This document shows, one piece after another, positions 25,855 to 37,835 of a stretch of DNA of 64,000 nt. A program made the position numbers and the translations under genes. Numbering within the stretch: the stretch's first letter is position 1; every line of letters begins with the position of its first letter. Location: the NCBI RefSeq assembly GCF_051401765.1, contig NW_027480534.1, positions 1,479,649-1,543,648 of the forward strand, in the 5' to 3' direction. The notes under the pieces are model-generated. The model did not search any database and was not told where the DNA came from. It saw only the letters and a list, made by a program, of their open reading frames with translations. Origin of the DNA: Calliopsis andreniformis (lineage: Eukaryota; Arthropoda; Insecta; Hymenoptera; Andrenidae).

Positions 25855-26447
25855 TTGAAGATTGATGATTGGGGACAGAGCGTTGAGGGTTGAGTGATGA
25901 GAATTGATGTTTGTGGACAGAGATTTGAGGATTGCAGATTGAGTATTGAGGATTGAAGGTTGAGGATTGAGGATTGAGGATTGAGGATTGAGGATGAGGG
26001 CCGAGGGCTGAGGATTCAGGCTTAAGGACTGAGGACTGAGGGTTGAGGATTGAGAATTGAGGATTGAGGATTGAGGATAGAAGATTGAGGACTGGGGATT
26101 GAGGGTTGAAGATTGAGGATTAAGGATTGAGGATTGGGGATTGAGGATCTAGGATTGGAGATTGGTTATTGAGGATTGAAGGTTGAGGATTGAGGATTGA
26201 GGATTGAGAATTTAGAATTGAGGATGAGGACTGAGGGTTTAGGATTGAGGTTTGAGGAACGAGGATTGTGGATTGAGGATTGAGGACTGCGGATTGACGA
26301 TTGAGTATTGAATATTAAGGATTGATGACTGAGGATTGAGGATTGAGGATTGAGTATTGAAGACTGAGGATTGATGGTTGAGGATTGAGGATTGAGGATT
26401 GAGGATTGAGGATTGAGGGTTGAGGATTGAGGATTGAGGACTGAGGG
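25855..26447. repeat. 593-bp tandem duplication, copy B
   Basis: Direct second copy of 25,262-25,854 with the shared gtggacagag marker. Local differences are ggggacagagcg for ggggactgagcg and gaggattcaggcttaagg for gaggattgaggcttaagg. Past 26,447 the sequence carries on as the right part of the segment shared with 21,440-22,330, so this tandem duplication happened inside that segment. Confidence 0.82.
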
Positions 26448-27239
26448 CTGAGGATTGAGGATTGAGAATTGAGGATTGAGGGTAGAGGATTGAAGATTGA
26501 GGATTGTGTATTGAGGAATGAAGAATGAGTGTTGAGGATTGAGGATTGAAGATTGAGGATTGAGGATTGAATATTCAGTATAGGGGATCGAAGATTGAGA
26601 ATTGAGGATTGAGGATTGAGGACTGGGGACAGAGTGTTGAGGGTTGAGTGATGAGAATTGATGTTTGTTGATAGAGATTTGAAGATTGCAGATTGAGTAT
26701 TGAGTATTGAAAAGTGTGAACTGTGGATATTCTATTGAGGTCTGAGGATTGACAACTGATTGTTGAGGAGTCAGGGCTGACGATTGAGGATTCAGGATTG
26801 AGGATTGAGGATTGAGGATTGAAGATTGAGGATTGGGTATTGAGGATTGAAGAATGAGGATTGAGGATTGAGAATTGAGGATTGAGGGTTGAAGATTGAG
26901 TATTGAGGATTGAGGATTGGGGATTGAGGATTGACGATTGAGGATTAAGTATTGAGGATTGAGAATTGAGGATTGAGGATTGAAGATTGAGTATTGAGGA
27001 TTGAAGATTGAGGATGGAGGATTGAGCATTGAGGATTGAGGACTGAAGATTGAGTATTGAGGATTGAAGATTGAGGATTGAGGATTGAGGATTGAGGATT
27101 GAGGATTGAGGATTGAGGATTGAAGATTGACTATTGAGGATTGAAGATTGAGGATTGAGAATTGAGGATTGAGAATTTAGGATTGAGGATTGAGGATTGA
27201 AGTTTGAGTATTGAGGATGGAGGATTGAGGATTGAGGAT

Positions 27240-27930
27240 TGAGGATTGAGGACTGAAGATTGAGGATTGGAGCTTCAGGATTGACGATTGAGGATTGAGG
27301 ATTGTGGATTGAGGATTGAGGATTGCGGATTGAAGGTTGAGTATTGAGGATTGAAGATAGAGGATTGAGGATTGAGGATCGAAGATTGAGGACTGAGTGT
27401 TGAGGGTTGATTGATGAGAGTTGATGTGTGTGGATTGAGATTTGAAGATTGAAGATTTGGGATTGAGTGTTGAAAACTGTGAATTGAGGATGTTCTATTG
27501 AGGATAGAGGATTGAGTCTTGACGGTTGAGGATTGAGGATTGAGGATGCAGGATTGAAGAGAGAGGACTGAGTGTTGAGGATTGAGTGTTAAGAATTGAT
27601 GTTTGAGGATTGAGATTTGACTATTGAATATTGTGGATTGTGTATTGAACCATGAGAATTCAGGATATTCTATTGAGTATTGAGAATTCAGGATTGATGG
27701 TTGAGTATTGAGGATTGATGGTTGAGGGTTGTGTGTTGAATATTGAGAATTGAGGATTGAGGATTGAGGATTGAGGATTGAGGATTGAGGATAGGTGATT
27801 GAGTATTGATGACTGAGTGTTGAGGGTTGAGTATTGAGGACGAGGACTGACGGTTGAGGATTGAGATTTGAGGATTGGGGATTGAGGATTGAGGTCTGAG
27901 GATTGAGGATTTTGGATTGAGCATTGAGGA
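27240..27930. repeat. Most diverged pocket of the array, two degenerate landmark copies
   Basis: The heptamer rhythm persists, but private variants are dense: ggagcttcagg, gatgagagttgatgtgtg, gaagatttgggattg, gaggatgttctattg, gagtcttgacgg, gaggatgcagg, gaagagagaggactg, gtgttaagaattg, gaaccatgagaattcagg and gtgtgttgaatattg. Two degraded copies of the GATATTCT landmark lie in tandem near 27,390-27,500 (GATGTTCT) and 27,560-27,680 (GATATTCT, CTATTG type). Two GAATTC hexamers fall 28 bp apart at 27,656 and 27,684. I do not see this order of units elsewhere in the window, which makes it a candidate single-copy anchor. Confidence 0.75.
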
Positions 27931-30454
27931 TTGAAGATTGAGGACTGGGGATTGAGGGTTGAAGTTTGAGGATTAAGGATTGAGGATTGGGGATTGAGGA
28001 TCTAGGATTGGAGATCGATTATTGAGGATTGAAGGTTGAGGATTGAGTATTGAGGATTGAGAATTGAGAATTGAGGATGTGGACTGAGGGTTGAGGATTG
28101 AGGTTTGAGGAACGAGGATTGAGGATTGAGGATTGAGGATTGAGTATTGAGGATTGAAGATTGAGGATTGAGAATTGAGGATTGAAGATTGAGGATTGAG
28201 GATTGAGGATTGAGGGTTGAAGATTGAGGATTGAGGGTGAGGGCTGAGGGTTGAGGATTGAGGTTTGAGGTCTGATGATTGAGGATTGAGGATTGAGAAT
28301 TGAGGATTGAGGATTGTGGATTGAAGATTGAGGATTGGGTATTGGGGATTGAACATTGAGGATTGTGTATTGAGGATTGATGATTGAGGATTGAGGATTG
28401 AGGATTAAGGATTGAGGATTGATGATTGAGGATTGAGGATTGAGGATTGAGGATTGAGGATTGAAGATTGAGGATTGGGTACTGAGGATTGAACATTGAG
28501 GATTGAGGATTGAGGATTGAGTATTGAGGATTGAGGATTCAAGATTGAATATTGATGATTGAAGGTTAAGGATTGAGGATTGAGGGTTGTGGATTGAGTA
28601 CGAGGGCTGAGGTTTGAGTATTAATGTTTGCGGTCTGAGGGTTGAGGATTGAGGATTGAGAATTGAGGATTGAGGACTGAGGATTGAAGATTGTGGATTG
28701 GGTATTGAGGATTGAAGAATGAGGATTGAGTATTGAGGATTGAGGATTGAGTATTGAAGATTGAGTATTGAGGATTGAAGATTGAGGATTGAGGATTGAG
28801 GATCGAGGATTGAGGGTTGAGGATTGAGGATTGAAGATTGAGTATTGAGGATTGAATATTGAATATTGAGGATTGAGGATTGAGGATTGAGGATTGAGAA
28901 TTGAGGATTGAAGATTGAGGATTGGGGACTGAGGATTGAAGATTGAGTATTGAGGATTGAAGATTGAAGACTGACGATTGAGGATTGAGGATTGAGGATT
29001 GACGATTAAGGATTGGGGACTGAGCGTTGAGGGTTGAGTGATGAGAAGTAATTGATGTTTGTGGATAGATATTTGAGGATTGCAGATTGAGTATTGAGTA
29101 TTGAAAACTGTGAATTGAGGATATTCTGCTGGTGACTGAGGATTGACAACTGACTGTTGAGGACTCAGGGCTGAAGATTGAGGATTCAGGATTGAGGATT
29201 AAGGATTGAGGATTGAGGGTTGAGGATTGAGGATTGATGATTGAGGATTGAGGATTGAGGATTGAAGATTGAGGATTGGGTATTGAGGATTGAACATTGA
29301 GGATTGAGGATTGAGGATTGAGGATTGAGGATTGAGGATTGAATATTGAATATTCATGCTTGAAGATTGAGGATTGAGTATTGAGGGTTGTGGACTGAGG
29401 ACGAGGACTGAGGTTTGAGTATTAATGTTTGCGGTCTGAGGGTTGAGGGTTCAGGATTGAGAATTGAGGATTGAGGATTGAGGATTGAAGATTGTGGATT
29501 GGGTATTGAGAATTGAAGAATGAGGATTGAGGATTGAGGATTGAGGATTGAGTATTAAGGATTGAAGATTGAGGATTGAGAATTGAGGATTGAAGATTGA
29601 GGATTGAGGATTGAGGATTGAGGATTGATGATTGAGGATTGAGGATGAGGGCTGAGGGTTGAGGATTGAGGTTTGAGGTCTGATGATTGAGGATTGAGGA
29701 TTGAGAATTGAGGATTGAGGATTGTGGATTGAGGATTGAAGATTGTGTATTGAGGATTGATGATTGAGGATTGAGGATTGAGGATTAAGGATTGAGGATT
29801 GAGGATTGAGGATTGAGGATTGAGGATTGAGGATTGAGGATTGAAGATTGAGGATTGGGTATTGAGGATTGAACATTGAGGATTGAGGATTGAGGATTGG
29901 GTATTGAGGATTGAGTGTTGAAGATTGAATATTGATGATTGAAGATTAAGGATTGAGGATTGAGAGTTGTGGATTGAGGACGAGGGCTGAGGTTTGAGTA
30001 TTAATGTTTGCGGTCTGAGGGTTGAGGATTGAGGATTGAGAATTGAAGATTGAGGACTGAGGATTGAAGATTGTGGATTGGGTATTGAGGATTGAAGAAT
30101 GAGGATTGAGGATTGACGATTGAGGATTGAGGATGGAGTATTGAAGATTGACGATTGAGGATTGAGGATTGAGGATTGAAGACTGAGGATTGGGGACCGA
30201 GCGTTGAGGGTTGAGTGATGAGAATTGATGTTTGTGGATAGAGATTTGAGGATTGCAGGTTGAGTATTGAGTATTGAAAACTGTGAATTGAGGATATTCT
30301 GTTGAGGACTGAGGATTGACAACTGACTGTTGAGGACTCTGGGCTGAAGATTGAGGTTTCAGGATTGAGGATTCAGGATTGAGGTTTGAGGACTGAGGAT
30401 TGAGGATTGAGGATTGAGGATTGAGAATGGAATATTGAGGATTGGGTATTGAGG
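27931..30454. repeat. Array segment, mixed higher-order copies
   Basis: Starts with a variant GGATCTAGG block (ggagatcgattattgagg near 28,010) whose close relatives lie near 54,960 and 63,620 (ggagatcgactattgagg). It continues with AATGTTTGCGGTCTGA cores near 28,620, 29,426 and 30,000 and GATATTCT landmarks near 29,120 and 30,293. The landmark at 29,120 is odd: gatgagaagtaattgatg near 29,041 carries a 4-bp insertion against the usual gatgagaattgatg. No gene-like sequence was seen. Confidence 0.6.
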
Positions 30455-32600
30455 ATTGAAGGTTGAGTATTGAGGATTGAGGATTGAGAATTTAGAATTG
30501 AGGATGAGGACTGAGGGTTTAGGATTGAGGTTTGAGGAACGAGGATTGAGGATTCAGGATTGAGGACTGCGGATTGACGATTGAGTATTGAATATTGACG
30601 ATTGAGGATTGAGGATTGAGGATTGGGGACTGAGCGTTGAGGGTTGAGTGATGAGAATTGATGTTTGTGGATAGAGATTTGAGGATTGCAGATTGAGTAT
30701 TGAGTATTGAAAACTGTGAACTGAGGATATTCTGTTGGTGACTGAGGATTGACAACTGATTGTTGAGGACTCAGGGCTGAAGATTGAGGATTCAGGATTG
30801 AGGATTCTGGATTGAAGTTTGAGGACTGAGGATTGAGGATTGAGGATTGAGGATTGAGGATTGAGGATTGAGAATGGAAGATTGAGGATTGAGGATTGAG
30901 GATTGAGGATTGAGGATTGAGGATTGAGAATGGAAGGTTGAGGATTGGGTATTGAGGATTAAACATTGAGGATTGAGGATTGAGTATTGAGGATTGAGGA
31001 TTGAAGATTGAGGATTGAGTATAGAGGGCTGTGGATTGAGGACGAGGACTGAGGGTTGAGTATTGATGTTTGAGGTCTGATGATTGAGGATTGAGGATTG
31101 AGGATCGGGGATTGAAGATTGTGTATTGAGGATTGAAGATTGAGTATTCAGGATTGAAGATTGAGGATTGAAGATTGAGGATTGAGGATTGAGGATGAGG
31201 GCTGATGGCTGAGGATTGAGGTTTAAGGACTGAGGACTGAGGGTTGAGGGTTGAGAATTGAGGATTGAGGATTGAGGATTGAAGATTGAGGATTGTGTAT
31301 TGAGGATTGAAGAATGAGGATTGAGGATTGAGGATTGAGGATTGAGGATTGAAGATTGAGTATTGAGGATTGAAGACTGAAGATTGAGGATTAAGGACTG
31401 ATGATTGAGGATTGAGGATTGAGGATTGAAGATTGAGTATTGAGGATTGAAGATTGAAGATTGACGATTGAGGATTGGGGATTGAGGATTGAAGATTGAG
31501 GATTGGGGACTGAGCGTTGAGGGTTGAGTGATGAGGATTGATGTTTGTGGATAGAGATTTGAGGATTGCAGATTGAGTATTGAGTATTGAAAACTGTGAA
31601 TTGAGGATATTATGTTGGTGACTGAGGATTGACAACTGATTGTTGAGGACTCTGGGCTGAAGATTGAGGATTCAGGGATGAGGATTAAGGATTGAGGATT
31701 GAGGGTTGAGGATTGAGGATTGATGATTGAGGATTGAGGATTGAGGATTGAAGATTGAGGATTGGGTATTGAGGACTGAACATTGAGGATTGAGGATTGA
31801 GGATTGAGGATTGAGGATTGAGTATTGAATATTGAATATTCATGCTTGAAGATTCAGGATTGAGTATTGAGGGTTGTGGACTGAGGACGAGGACTGAGGT
31901 TTGAGTATTAATGTTTGCGGTCTGAGGGTTGAGGGTAGAGGATTGAGAATTGAGGATTGAGGATTGAGGATTGAAGATTGTGGATTGGGTATTGAGAATT
32001 GAAGAATGAGGATTGAGGATTGAGGATTGAGGATTGAGTATTGAGGATTGAAGATTGAGGATTGAGAATTGAGGATTGAAGATTGAGGATTGAGGATTGA
32101 GTATTGAGGATTGAGGATTGAAGATTGAATATTGATGATTGAAGATTAAGGATTGAGGATTGAGGGTTGTGGATTGAGGACGAGGGCTGAGGTTTGAGTA
32201 TTAATGTTTGCGGTCTGAGGGTTGAGGATTGAGGATTGAGAATTGAGGATTGAGGACTGAGGATTGAAGATTGTGGATTGGGTATTGAGGATTGAAGAAT
32301 GAGGATTGAGGATTGAGGATTGAGGATTGAGGATTGAGTATTGAAGATTGACGATTGAGGATTGAGGATTGAGGATTGAAGACTGAGGATTGGGGACCGA
32401 GCGTTGAGGGTTGAGTGATGAGAATTGATGTTTGTGGATAGAGATTTGAGGATTGCAGGTTGAGTATTGAGTATTGAAAACTGTGAATTGAGGATATTCT
32501 GTTGAGGACTCAGGATTGACAACTGACTGTTGAGGACTCTGGGCTGAAGATTGACGTTTCAGGATTGAGGATTCAGGATTGAGGTTTGAGGACTGAGGAT
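30455..32600. repeat. ~2.1 kb segment related to 37,836-39,840
   Basis: The order of units matches 37,836-39,840 at an offset of 7381 bp on the left and 7234 bp on the right. The change of 147 bp equals 21 heptamers missing from the second copy. Shared rare markers are gagtatagagggctg (near 31,018), gaggactctgggctgaag and gattgacgtttc (near 32,550). A private change at the landmark near 31,606 gives gatattatgttgg. The central part also matches 33,055-34,145 at an offset of 2045 bp. Confidence 0.75.
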
Positions 32601-33054
32601 TGATGATTGAGGATTGAGGATTGAGAATGGAAGAGTGAGGATTGGGTATTGAGGATTGAACATTGAGGATTGAGGATTGAGTATTGAGGATTCAGGATTG
32701 AAGATTGAGGATTGAGTATTGAGGGCTGTGGATTGAGGACGAGGACTGAGGGTTGAGTATTGATGTTTGAGGTCTGATGATTGAGGATTGAGGATTGAGG
32801 ATCGGGGATTGAAGATTGAGTATTGAGGATTGAAGATTGAGTATTCAGGATTGAAGATTGAGGATTGAAGATTGAGGATTGAGGATTGAGGGTGAGGGCT
32901 GATGGCTGAGGATTGAGGTTTAAGGACTGAGGACTGAGGGTTGAGGGTTGAGAATTGAGGATTGAGGATTGAGGATTGAAGATTGAGGATTGGGTATTGA
33001 GGATTGAGGATTGAGGATTGAGGATTGAGTATTGAGGATTGAGGATTGAAGATT

Positions 33055-34145
33055 GAGGATTGAGTATAGAGGGCTGTGGATTGAGGACGAGGACTGAGGG
33101 TTGAGTATTGACGTTTGAGGTCTGATGATTGAGGATTGAGGATTGAGGATCGGGGATTGAAGATTGAGTATTGAGGATTGAAGATTGAGTATTCAGGATT
33201 GAAGATTGAGGATTGAAGATTGAGGATTGAGGATTGAGGATGAGGGCTGATGGCTGAGGATTGAGGTTTAAGGACTGAGGACTGAGGGTTGAGGGTTGAG
33301 AATTGAGGATTGAGAATTGAGGATTGAAGATTGAGGATTGTGTATTGAGGATTGAAGAATGAGGATTGAGGATTGAGGATTGAGGATTGAGGATTGAAGA
33401 TTGAGTATTGAGGATTGAAGACTGAAGATTGAGGATTAAGGACTGATGATTGAGGATTGAGGATTGAGGATTGAAGATTGAGTATTGAGGATTGAAGATT
33501 GAAGATTGACGATTGAGGATTGGGGATTGAGGATTGAAGATTGAGGATTGGGGACTGAGCGTTGAGGGTTGAGTGATGAGAATTGATGTTTGTGGATAGA
33601 GATTTGAGGATTGCAGATTGACTATTGAGTATTGAAAACTGTGAATTGAGGATATTCTGTTGGTGACTGAGGATTGACAACTGACTGTTGAGGACTCTGG
33701 GCTGAAGATTGAGGATTCAGGATTGAGGATTAAGGATTGAGGATTGAGGGTTGAGGATTGAGGATTGATGATTGAGGATTGAGGATTGAGGATTGAAGAT
33801 TGAGGATTGGGTATTGAGGACTGAACATTGAGGATTGAGGATTGAGGATTGAGGATTGAGGATTGAGTATTGAATATTGAATATTCATGCTTGAAGATTG
33901 AGGATTGAGTATTGAGGGTTGTGGACTGAGGACGAGGACTGAGGTTTGAGTATTAATGTTTGCGGTCTGAGGGTTGAGGGTTGAGGATTGAGAATTGAGG
34001 ATTGAGGATTGAGGATTGAAGATTGTGGATTGGGTATTGAGAATTGAAGAATGAGGATTGAGGATTGAGGATTGAGGATTGAGTATTGAGGATTGAAGAT
34101 TGAGGATTGAGAATTGAGGATTGAAGATTGAGGATTGAGGATTGA
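33055..34145. repeat. ~1.1 kb copy of the gagtatagaggg family
   Basis: This copy begins at gagtatagagggctgtgg and runs through gaggatcggggattg, a GATATTCT landmark near 33,651, the attcatgcttgaag string and an AATGTTTGCGGTCTGA core near 33,956. It matches 31,010-32,100 (offset 2045) and 38,244-39,334 (offset 5189). It shares with the 38 kb and 48 kb copies, but not with the 31 kb copy, the variants gattgagaattgaggattg (near 33,310) and gattgactattgagtattg (near 33,620). Confidence 0.75.
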
Positions 34146-34483
34146 GGATTGAGGATTGATGATTGAGGATTGAGGATGAGGGCTGAGGGTTGAGGATTGA
34201 GGTTTGGGGTCTGATGATTGAGGATTGAGGATTGAGAATTGAGGATTGAGGATTGTGGATTGAGGATTGAAGATTGTGTATTGAGGATTGATGATTGAGG
34301 ATTGAGGATTGAGGATTAAGGATCGAGGATTGAGGATTGAGGATTGAGGATTGAGGATTGAGGATTGTGGATTGAGGATTGAAGATTGAGGATTTGGTAT
34401 TGAGGATTGAACATTGAGGATTGAGGATTGAGGATTGAGTATTAAGGATTCAGGATTGAAGATTGAATATTGATGATTGAAGA

Positions 34484-36007
34484 TTAAGGATTGAGGATTG
34501 AGGGTTGTGGATTGAGGACGAGGGCTGAGGTTTGAGTATTAATGTTTGCGGTCTGAGGGTTGAGGATTGAGGATTGAGAATTGAGGATTGAGGATTGAGG
34601 ATTGAAGATTGTGGATTGGGTATTGAGAATTGAAGAATGAGGATTGAGGATTGAGGATTGAGGATTGAGGATTGAGGATTGAGGATGGAAGATTGAGGAT
34701 TGAGGATTGAGGATTGAGGATTGAGGATTGAAGATTGAGGATTGGGTATTGAGGATTGAAGAATGAGGATTGAGGATTGAGGATTGAGGATTGAGTGTTG
34801 AAGATTGAGTATTGAGGATTGAAGATTGAGGATTGAGGGTTGAGTATCGAGGATTGAGGGTTGAGGATTGAGGATTGAAGATTGAGTATTGAGGATTGAC
34901 GATTGAAGATTGAGTATTGAGGATTGAAGGTTGAAGATTGACGATTGAGGATTGAGGATTGAGGACTGAAGATTGAGGATTGGGGACTGAGCGTTGAGGG
35001 TTGAGTGATGAGAATTGATGTTTGTGGATAGAGATTTGAGGATTGCAGATTGAGTATTGAGGATTGAAGGTTGAGGATTGAGGATTGAGGTTTGAGGATT
35101 GAGGATGAGGGCCGAGGGCTGAGGATTGTGGCTTAAGGACTGAGGACTGAGGGTTGAGGATTGAGAATTGAGGATTGAGGATTGAGGATTGAAGATTGAG
35201 GATTGTAGAATGAGGATTGAGGATTGAGGATTGAGGATTGAGGATTGAAGATTGAGTATTGAGGATTGAAGACTGACCATTGAGGATTGAGGATTGATGA
35301 TTGAGGATTGAGGATTGAGGATTGAAGATTGTGTATTGAGGATTGAAGATTGAAGATTGACGATTGAGGATTGAGGATTGAGGATTGAAGATTGAGGATT
35401 GGGGACTGAGCGTTGAGGGTTGAGTGATGAGAATTGATGTTTGTGGATAGAGATTTGAGGATTGCAGATTGAGTATTGAGTATTGAAAACTGTGAATTGA
35501 GGATATTCTGTTGGTGACTGAGGATTGACAACTGATTGTTGAGGACTGAGGGCTGAAGATTGAGGATTCAGGATTGAGGATTCTGGATTGAAGTTTGAGG
35601 ACTGAGGATTGAGGATTGAGGATTGAGGATTGAGGATTGAGGAAGGAAGATTGAGGATTGGGTATTGAGGATTGAACATTGAGGATTGAGGATTGAGTAT
35701 TGAGGATTGAGGATTGAGTGTTGAATATTGATGCTTGAAGATTGAGGTTTGAGTATTGAGGGTTGTGGACTGAGGACGAGGACTGAGGTTTGAGTATTAA
35801 TGTTTGCGGTCTGACGGTTGTGGATTGAGGATTGAGAATTGAGGATTGAGGATTGAGGATTGAAGATTGTGGATTGGGTATTGAGAATTGAAGGATGAGG
35901 ATTGAGGATTGAGGATTGAGGATTGGGTATTGTGGATTGAAGATTGAGGATTGAGAATTGAGGATTGAAGATTGAGGATTTAGCATTGAGGATTTTGGAT
36001 TGAGCAT
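34484..36007 (-). other. 507-codon stop-free stretch, not considered a gene
   Basis: The translation is an imperfect string of NPQSSIL-type heptapeptides without any recognisable domain, signal peptide or membrane segment. A 409-codon stretch at 34,450-35,679 on the same strand lies in another frame and has the same peptide character over the shared ~1.2 kb. A real coding sequence would not give the same peptide in two frames. I read both as consequences of a 7-bp repeat whose - strand lacks stop codons. Confidence 0.85.
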
Positions 36008-36780
36008 TGAGGATAGAAGATTGAGGACTGGGGATTGAGTGTTGAAGATTGAGGATTAAGGATTGAGGATTGGGGATTGAGGATCCAGGATTGGAGATTG
36101 GTTATTGAGGATTGAAGGTTGAGGATTGAGGATTGAGGATTGAGAATTTAGAATTGAGGATGAGGACTGAGGGTTTAGGGTTGAGGTTTGAGGCACGAGG
36201 ATTGTGGATTGAGGATTGAGGACTGCGGATTGACGATTGAGTATTGAATATTAAGGATTGATGACTGAGGATTGAGGATTGAGGATTGAGTATTGAAGAC
36301 TGAGGATTGATGGTTGAGGATTGAGGATTGAGGATTGAGGATTGAGGATTGAGGGTTGAGGATTGAGGATTGAGGACTGAGGGCTGAGGATTGAGGATTG
36401 AGAATTGAGGATTGGGGGTTGAGGATTGAAGATTGAGGATTGTGTATTGAGGAATGAAGAATGAGTGTTGGGGATCGAGGATTGAAGATTGAGGATTGAG
36501 GATTGAATATTCAGTATAGGGGATCGAAGATTGAGAATTGAGGATTGAGGATTGAGGATTGGGGACAGAGTGTTGAGGGTTGAGTGATGAGAATTGATGT
36601 TTGTGGATAGAGATTTGAAGATTGCAGATTGAGTATTGAGTATTGAAAACTGTGAACTGAGGATATTCTATTGAGGTCTGAGGATTGACAACTGATTGTT
36701 GAGGAATCAGGGCTGACGATTGAGGATTCAGGATTGAGGATTGAGGATTGAGGATTGAAGATTGAGGATTGGGTATTGAG
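35450..36780. repeat. ~1.3 kb higher-order family marked by gaggaaggaag, first copy
   Basis: Ordered markers are a GATATTCT landmark, gaggactgagggctgaag, gaggattctggattgaag, and gaggaaggaagattg (near 35,640), followed by gagtgttgaatattgatg and, in most copies, the GGATCTAGG block. The gaggaaggaag string recurs near 40,397, 43,124, 46,687, 51,563, 56,558 and 60,223; the last is the duplicate of 51,563. The 40 kb copy matches at an offset of about 4757-4764. Copies differ in where they switch into other orders, so the family is a patchwork and not a clean monomer. Confidence 0.75.
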
Positions 36781-37835
36781 GATTGAAGATTGTGGATTGG
36801 GTATTGAGAATTGAAGAATGAGGATTGAGGATTGAGGATTGAGGATTGAGTATTGAGGATTGAAGATTGAGGATTGAGAATTGAGGATTGAAGATTGAGG
36901 ATTGAGGATTGAGGATTGAGGATTGATGATTGAGGATTGAGGATGAGGGCTGAGGGTTGAGGATTGAGGTTTGAGGTCTGATGATTGAGGATTGAGGATT
37001 GAGAATTGAGGATTGAGGATTGTGGATTGAGGATTGAAGATTGTGTATTGAGGATTGATGATTGAGGATTGAGGATTGAGGATTAAGGATTGAGGATTGA
37101 GGATTGAGGATTGAGGATTGAGGATTGAGGACTGAGGATTGAAGATTGAGGATTGGGTATTGAGGATTTAACATTGAGGATTGAGGATTGAGGATTGAGT
37201 ATTGAGGATTGAGGATTGAAGGTTGAATATTGATGATTGAAGATTAAGCATTGAGGATTGAGGGTTGTGGACTGAGGACGAGGGCTGAGGTTTGAGTATT
37301 AATGTTTGCGGTCTGAGGGTTGAGGATCGAGGATTGAGAATTGAGGATTGAGGACTGAGGATTGAAGATTGTGGATTGGGTATTGAGGATTGAACATTGA
37401 GGATTGAGGATTGAGGATTGAGTATTGAGGATTGAGGATTGAAGATAGAATATTGATGATTGAAGATTAAGGATTGAGGATTGAGGGTTGTGGATTGAGG
37501 ACGAGGGCTGAGGTTTGAGTATTAATGTTTGCGGTCTGAGGGTTGAGGGTTGAGGATTGGGAATTGAGGATTGAGGATTGAGGATTGAAGATTGTGGATT
37601 GGTTATTGAGAATTGAAGAATGAGGATTGAGGATTGAGGATTGAGGATTGAGTATTGAGGATTGAAGATTGAGGATTGAGAATTGAGGATTGAATATTGA
37701 GGATTGAGCATTGAGGATTTTGGATTGAGCATTGAGGACAGAAGATTGAGGACTGGGGATTGAGGGTTGAAGATTGAGGATTAAGGATTGAGGATTGGGG
37801 ATTGAGGATCTAAGATTGGAGATTGGTTATTGAGG

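Noticed and set aside
27650..27690. Two GAATTC sites 28 bp apart as a cloning junction or vector remnant
   Set aside because: The flanks are ordinary diverged array units with no vector-like sequence, and each site arises by a single C after gagaatt.
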